Positions 60,289-64,000 of a DNA stretch of 64,000 nucleotides are shown here, piece by piece (positions within the stretch are counted from its first letter, which is position 1; each line of letters starts with the position of its first letter). The DNA is taken from positions 5,502,314 through 5,566,313 of the forward strand of contig NZ_GG657757.1 of NCBI RefSeq assembly GCF_000158955.1, in the 5' to 3' direction. Under the pieces are notes generated by a model. The model saw only the letters and a list, made by a program, of their open reading frames with translations. It was not told where the DNA came from and searched no databases. The translations under genes and the position numbers were made by a program. The stretch is from Streptomyces viridochromogenes DSM 40736. GTDB taxonomy: Bacteria; Actinomycetota; Actinomycetes; Streptomycetales; Streptomycetaceae.

Positions 60289-61191
60289 GATCTCCAGCAC
60301 CTGGACCGCCCACGGCGTGAAGCCGCCGCCCCCCTCCGGGTCCGGCTTGTACTGGGCGAACCCGGGCAGGCCGTTGACCTGGACCGGCACCAGACGGGAG
60401 CCCGCGCACGGCGCGCCGAGCGTGGTCATGAAGCCGGTGATGTCCCGCACGCCGGTCAGCCACAGGTCGAACGGCGGCATCGTCATGACCGCGTCCTCGT
60501 GCAGCAGCGCCGTCAGTGCCGTCATGTCGTAGCCCTCGAAGGCCGCCACATAGCGGTCCAGCAGCTTCTGCTGGTCCTCGTCCAGCGGATCGGAGACGGC
60601 CGCGGCGGCGCCCGGCTCCTGCCGCTCGGCCAGGGTGGCGCGGGCCCGCTGCAGGGCGCTGTTGACCGATGCCACCGAGGTGTCCAGCAGCTCGGCGACC
60701 TCGCCGGCCTTCCAGGCGAGCACCTCGCGCAGGATCAGCACGGCCCGCTGCTTGGCGGGCAGCCGCTGGAGCGCGGCCATGAAGGCGAGCCGCACCGACT
60801 CCTTGGCGACGGCGGCCTCCGCCGGGTCGTCGGTCGTGGGCAGCACACGGGCGTCCGGCACGGGCTCCAGCCAGGTGTTGTCCGGCCGCGGGGAGAGGGC
60901 CGCCCGGGCGAGCGGGGTGGACTCGGTCAGGTCCATCGGCCTGGCACGCTTGTTGCCGGCGGTCAGCATGTCCAGGCACACGTTGGTCGCGATGCGGTAC
61001 AGCCAGGAGCGGAGGCTGGAGCGGCCCTCGAACTTGTCGTAGCTGCGCCAGGCGCGGATCATCGTGTCCTGCACCGCGTCCTCGGCCTCGAAGGAGGAAC
61101 CGAGCATCCGGTAGCAGTAGCCCGTCAGCTCGGTGCGGTGTGCCTCCAGCCTGGCGTCCAGGTCCGTCGGTGCCGCCGTGCCGTTCGTCAT
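60172..61191 (-). CDS. Sigma-70 family (SigG/SigJ-type ECF) factor with SnoaL-like C-terminal domain
   Basis: A 339-residue sigma factor. Regions 2 and 4 are GYCYRMLGSSFEAEDAVQDTMIRAWRSYDKFEGRSSLRSWLYRIATNVCLDML and LPAKQRAVLILREVLAWKAGEVAELLDTSVASVNSALQRARATL. A C-terminal SnoaL-like domain (LDRYVAAFEGYDMTALTALLHEDAVMTMPPFDLW) acts in related factors as an intrinsic regulator in place of a separate anti-sigma. It differs from the small ECF factors in this window. ATG 61191 with GGGTGGGTGGG is preferred; GTG 61221 would add 10 residues. It converges on and overlaps the STAS gene by 117 bases. It lies 198 bases from the MFS gene end. Confidence 0.88.
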   Translation of the reverse strand: MTNGTAAPTDLDARLEAHRTELTGYCYRMLGSSFEAEDAVQDTMIRAWRSYDKFEGRSSLRSWLYRIATNVCLDMLTAGNKRARPMDLTESTPLARAALSPRPDNTWLEPVPDARVLPTTDDPAEAAVAKESVRLAFMAALQRLPAKQRAVLILREVLAWKAGEVAELLDTSVASVNSALQRARATLAERQEPGAAAAVSDPLDEDQQKLLDRYVAAFEGYDMTALTALLHEDAVMTMPPFDLWLTGVRDITGFMTTLGAPCAGSRLVPVQVNGLPGFAQYKPDPEGGGGFTPWAVQVLEISDGRITGFHCFLDTKRWFPLFGLPLHLEAETDQVEEGA

Positions 61192-61327
61192 CGCCCACCC
61201 ACCCCGTGGAATGTCTGTCACGCGCCATCGCGCCCAGTACTCCGGAAGCTACCGCAGCCCACTGACAACGGCCCCCCGAGCGCGGGAAAGCGCAGCTCGA
61301 AGCGGCAACGGGTGGTCGACGAGAAAT

Positions 61328-61353
61328 CCCCCTGGCCGGTCCCGACCAGGGGG
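61328..61353. terminator. Hairpin between MFS gene end and sigma factor start
   Basis: CCCCCTGGCCGG-tcc-CGACCAGGGGG, 11-bp stem with one mismatch, 36 bases behind the MFS stop. It can terminate leftward MFS transcription before the sigma factor gene. Confidence 0.7.
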
Positions 61354-61388
61354 AACGCCGTCTCGGCGTCGGGCTCAGGCGGCCGTGC

Positions 61389-62660
61389 TCAGGCGGCCGT
61401 GGTCAGGCGCCGCTGCACACGTGCCGCCCGCGTGCCGAAGACCGTGATCGTCACGACTCCGAGGACCGCCAGCAGGCCGACCCCGACCGTCCCGGCCCAG
61501 CCGCCCGAGTGGAAGGCGATCGCGCCGACCGTGCTGCCCGCGCTGGAGCCGATGTAGTACGCGGACTGGTACAGGGCCGAGGCCTGCGCGCGGCCGTGCG
61601 CGGCCGTCTTGCTGACCGCCGAGGAGGCCACCGCGTGACCCGCGAAGAAGCCGCCGGTGATGAGCACCAGACCCAGCAGGACCAGCGGCAGTGAGCCGGC
61701 CAGGGACACCAGCAGACCCGCCGCCGTCGTACCCCCCGCCGCGTACAGGGCGCCGCGGCGGCCCAGCCGGCCGACCAGGCGGCCCGCCGTCGACGCCGAC
61801 ACCGTGCCCACGAGGTACACCAGGAAGATCGAGCCGATGATGCCCTGGGGCAGCGAGAACGGGGCCTCGGTGAGGCGGTAGCCGATGACCGTGTACACGC
61901 CGCCGAACACCGTCATGAACAGCGCGCCGATCGCGTACAGCCGGCACAGCAGTGGGTTGGACAGGTGGTCACGGACCGTACGGGCCAGCACCCGCGGGCG
62001 CAGCGAACCCGCCTTGAAGTTCGCCGGTGCCGGCAGCAGCGCCCGGAAGGCCACCGCGCAGGCCACGGCGATCGCGCCGATCACACCGACGGCGACCCGC
62101 CAGCCCCACTCCTGCGCGACCCAGCCGGTGATGACCCGGCCGCTCATCCCGCCGACGCTGTTGCCCGCGACGAACAGGCCGATCGCGGTGACCAGCGCCC
62201 TGGGGGTGACCTCCTCCGCGAGGTACGCGGTCGCCGACGCCGGCAGTCCGGCCAGGGCCGCGCCCTGGAGCGCCCGCAGCGCGACCAGGACACCCAGGGA
62301 CGGGGCGAAGGGCACCAGCAGTCCGAGGGTTACCGCCACGGCCAGCGAAGCCGTCATGACGGTACGACGCCCGAAGCGCTCCGACAGGGCGCTCATCGGC
62401 AGGACGAACAGCGCCAGACCGCCCGTCGCGGCGGCCACGGTCCAGCTCGCGTCGCTCGCCGCCACTCCGAAGTCGCCGGAGATCAGCGGGAGGAGCGCCT
62501 GCGTGGAGTAGAGCAGCGCGAAGGTCGCGACACCCGCGAGGAAGAGGGCGAAGCTCATCCGGCGGTAGCCGGGCCCGCCCGGGCGCATGCGTGAGTCGAC
62601 AGCAGGGACAGAGGCATCGGCGCCCACGATGGTGGACGCCCCGGTACTGGCGGGAGACAT
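61389..62660 (-). CDS. MFS transporter
   Basis: A 423-residue major facilitator protein with twelve helices. The loop between helices 2 and 3 is SALSERFGRRTVMTASLAVAVTLG (the G-x3-D/S-R-x-G-R-R motif A variant), and helix 11 and 12 regions are intact; ITGWVAQEWGWRVA is typical of motif C-like drug or sugar efflux proteins. It lies divergent from a LysR regulator with a 63-base gap, so it is probably controlled by it. The substrate is unknown. The C-terminus VQRRLTTAA is coded beside the duplicated sequence caggcggccgtg. Confidence 0.88.
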   Translation of the reverse strand: MSPASTGASTIVGADASVPAVDSRMRPGGPGYRRMSFALFLAGVATFALLYSTQALLPLISGDFGVAASDASWTVAAATGGLALFVLPMSALSERFGRRTVMTASLAVAVTLGLLVPFAPSLGVLVALRALQGAALAGLPASATAYLAEEVTPRALVTAIGLFVAGNSVGGMSGRVITGWVAQEWGWRVAVGVIGAIAVACAVAFRALLPAPANFKAGSLRPRVLARTVRDHLSNPLLCRLYAIGALFMTVFGGVYTVIGYRLTEAPFSLPQGIIGSIFLVYLVGTVSASTAGRLVGRLGRRGALYAAGGTTAAGLLVSLAGSLPLVLLGLVLITGGFFAGHAVASSAVSKTAAHGRAQASALYQSAYYIGSSAGSTVGAIAFHSGGWAGTVGVGLLAVLGVVTITVFGTRAARVQRRLTTAA

Positions 62661-62723
62661 GCCTCGAAATTACGTACGGTCCCGCTGATCCGTCCAATGC
62701 ATGGAACCGTCATAATCGATCCC

Positions 62724-63674
62724 ATGGCGCATCAATCCAGTTCAGCGGCTCGGCTGTCACCATCCAGTGACACAGAAGACATGGTGATGTTGCTGGCGCC
62801 ACGCCTCGCGTACTTCGCCGGAGTCGCCCGTACCGAGCACGTCACCCGGGCCGCCCAGGAGATGAACGTCCCGCAGTCGACGCTGTCCCGGTCCATGGCC
62901 CGTCTGGAGCAGGACCTGGGCGTCGACCTGTTCGCCCGGCACGGCCGCACCGTGTCCCTCACCCCGGCCGGGCGGACCTTCCTCGCCTCCGTCGAGCGGG
63001 CCCTGGCCGAGGTCGAGCGGGCCGCCGAGGAGGTGAAGGCCGACGCCGACCCCGCCACCGGCAAGGTCGCCTTCGGCTTCCTGCACACCATGGGTGCCGA
63101 GACCGTCCCCGGCCTGCTCCAGGCCTTCCGCGCCGACCACCCCCGCGTCCGCTTCAGCCTCGTCCAGAACTACGGCGAGGCCATGCTCGAAGGCCTCCGC
63201 GCCGGCGAACTCGACCTCTGCCTGACATCCCCGGTCCCCGACGCCCCCGACCTGGTCGCCCGCCGCCTCGACGAGCAGAAGCTCCGCCTGGTCGTGCCCG
63301 CCGACCACCCCCTGGCCACCCGCCGCCGCGTGCGCCTCGCCGAAGCGGCCGACGAAACCTTCGTCACCCTCGAACCCGGCTACGGCATGCGCCGCATCAC
63401 CGACGACCTGTGCCAGGAGGCGGGCTTCAAGCCCCGCATCGCCTTCGAGGGAGAGGAGGCGGAAACCCTGAGGGGCCTGGTGGCGGCGGGCCTGGGAGTC
63501 GCCCTCCTGCCCCCACCGGCAGTCCCTCGCCCCGGCGTGGTGGAACTGACGGTGACGGCCCCGCGAGCGGTCCGCGAAATCGGCGTGGCCTGGCTGGAAG
63601 GCCGTCCGGACACACCCCCGGTGGCGGCCTTCAAAAGGTTCCTGCTCTCAAGGAGAGGCAGTCTGCTGCCCTAG
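62724..63674 (+). CDS. LysR-family regulator divergent from an MFS transporter
   Basis: A 316-residue LysR-type regulator. The helix-turn-helix is HVTRAAQEMNVPQSTLSRSMARLEQDLGVDLFARHGRTVSLTPAG; the effector domain of about 200 residues has VAFGFLHTMGAETVPGLL and the usual Rossmann-like parts. ATG 62724 is taken; ATG 62697 or 62781 are possible. The shared 63-base region to the MFS gene holds the near-palindrome TCCAATGCATGGA (62693-62705), a possible operator. A dispersed hairpin repeat follows its stop at once. Confidence 0.9.
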   Translation: MAHQSSSAARLSPSSDTEDMVMLLAPRLAYFAGVARTEHVTRAAQEMNVPQSTLSRSMARLEQDLGVDLFARHGRTVSLTPAGRTFLASVERALAEVERAAEEVKADADPATGKVAFGFLHTMGAETVPGLLQAFRADHPRVRFSLVQNYGEAMLEGLRAGELDLCLTSPVPDAPDLVARRLDEQKLRLVVPADHPLATRRRVRLAEAADETFVTLEPGYGMRRITDDLCQEAGFKPRIAFEGEEAETLRGLVAAGLGVALLPPPAVPRPGVVELTVTAPRAVREIGVAWLEGRPDTPPVAAFKRFLLSRRGSLLP

Positions 63675-63747
63675 TCAGGGGCGCGGGGCTGTAGCGATCT
63701 GCGGCTCGGCCGCGCGGCGCGACCAGCCACGAACAAGCCGCACACAC
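63673..63747 (+). repeat. Dispersed hairpin repeat, copy B
   Basis: Begins within the stop of the LysR gene and reads agtcaggggcgcggggctg ... cgcgcggcgcgaccagccacgaac ... ccgcacacac. It matches copy A (3058-3136) with few changes, keeps the GCGGC/GCCGC stem at 63701-63713 with loop tcg, and is oriented as the LysR gene. The next leftward gene ends 13 bases further, so the element may act in both directions. Confidence 0.85.
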
Positions 63748-63759
63748 CTGAAACGGACG

Positions 63760-64000
63760 CTAATGCCGCGAAGGGCTGAACCCCACAGCCAACGGCATCC
63801 GCAACCCCAACGGCGGCGGCGCCGCGAACGCGTCCCGCACGGGCCGGGACACGGCCCTGCCGAACAAGGCCCCCATCACGAAGTCCTCGGCCAGAGCCAG
63901 CACTTCGTCCCGGTACTGGCTCAACCCGTGCCCGTCCGCGTGCACTTCGAACCGGCACACGTCCCGGTTCGCCTTCTTCGCCCGCGCCGCCAGCCGGAAC
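63760..64000 (-). CDS. Protein of unknown function (5' end outside window)
   Basis: The reverse strand encodes at least 79 residues from the window edge to TAG at 63760-63762: FRLAARAKKANRDVCRFEVHADGHGLSQYRDEVLALAEDF followed by MGALFGRAVSRPVRDAF and ending LAVGFSPSRH. An internal ATG at 63960 or the true start beyond the edge are both possible; the N-terminal basic stretch suggests the gene begins outside. No domain was recognised. From memory a short protein like this lies near an adenosine deaminase gene in Streptomyces, which would fit the nucleoside genes in the window; not verifiable here. Confidence 0.65.
   Translation of the reverse strand, partial: FRLAARAKKANRDVCRFEVHADGHGLSQYRDEVLALAEDFVMGALFGRAVSRPVRDAFAAPPPLGLRMPLAVGFSPSRH

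Overview
The window is high-GC DNA (roughly 70% or more, with G/C at almost every third codon position) whose gene content and order point to the core chromosome of a Streptomyces. Markers are an sdhCDAB operon, two BMP lipoproteins followed by a nucleoside ABC transporter with cytidine deaminase and thymidine phosphorylase, a long-form serine hydroxymethyltransferase, a tryptophanyl-tRNA synthetase, many GTG starts and GGAGG ribosome binding sites. From memory the order resembles the sdh region of S. coelicolor; this was not checked by search. I saw no tRNA, rRNA, CRISPR array, insertion sequence or prophage.

Layout. 1-7.3 kb: a PabA/TrpG-type amidotransferase cut by the window edge, an ABM-domain membrane protein, a lipoprotein plus ATP-grasp pair resembling E. 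coli ygiB-ygiC, glyA, trpS and a 2'-5' RNA ligase-like protein. 7.6-12.8 kb: a divergent block encoding all recognisable steps of polyprenyl-phosphoryl-arabinose synthesis (DprE2, DprE1, PAP2 phosphatase, UbiA-type DPPR synthase, GtrA), then a BrkB-family membrane protein. 12.7-18.1 kb: D-Ala-D-Ala carboxypeptidase, a small membrane protein, a metallophosphoesterase with a long Ala/Pro linker, a remnant of a peptide-binding protein, and a TetR-controlled operon with two clear operators. 18.3-28.2 kb: Uma2-family protein, sdhCDAB with a strong terminator, an OHCU decarboxylase-like protein, a GH20 hexosaminidase, three proteins of unknown function and a peptidoglycan-recognition amidase. 28.4-32.0 kb: two tandem ECF sigma factor / single-pass membrane protein pairs, the second membrane gene broken by a one-base frameshift. 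32.2-37.8 kb: L,D-transpeptidase lipoprotein, an acyl-CoA mutase large subunit without a B12 domain, a LysE exporter, and a FAD monooxygenase divergent from its likely TetR repressor.

37.8-48.6 kb: a cell-wall glycopolymer cluster with NeuB-type synthase, CMP-nonulosonate synthetase fused to a HAD phosphatase, polysialyltransferase-like and other glycosyltransferases, an acyltransferase and methyltransferases. This fits a Kdn or other nonulosonic-acid polymer such as the teichulosonic acids known from Streptomyces walls. 48.9-58.7 kb: an M20 amidohydrolase, then nucleoside uptake and salvage (two BMP lipoproteins, ATPase, two permeases, cdd, deoA); its three promoter regions share a CTACGCGCGT element. 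58.8-64 kb: AEC transporter, STAS protein overlapping a SnoaL-tailed sigma factor tail to tail, MFS transporter divergent from a LysR regulator, and a partial gene.

Recurrent small-scale structures are a dispersed hairpin repeat present three times, always just behind a gene and in that gene's orientation (once forming the end of the coding sequence), and in-frame 18-bp tandem repeats in four unrelated genes. Functions come from motif reading alone; no database or structure search was possible.
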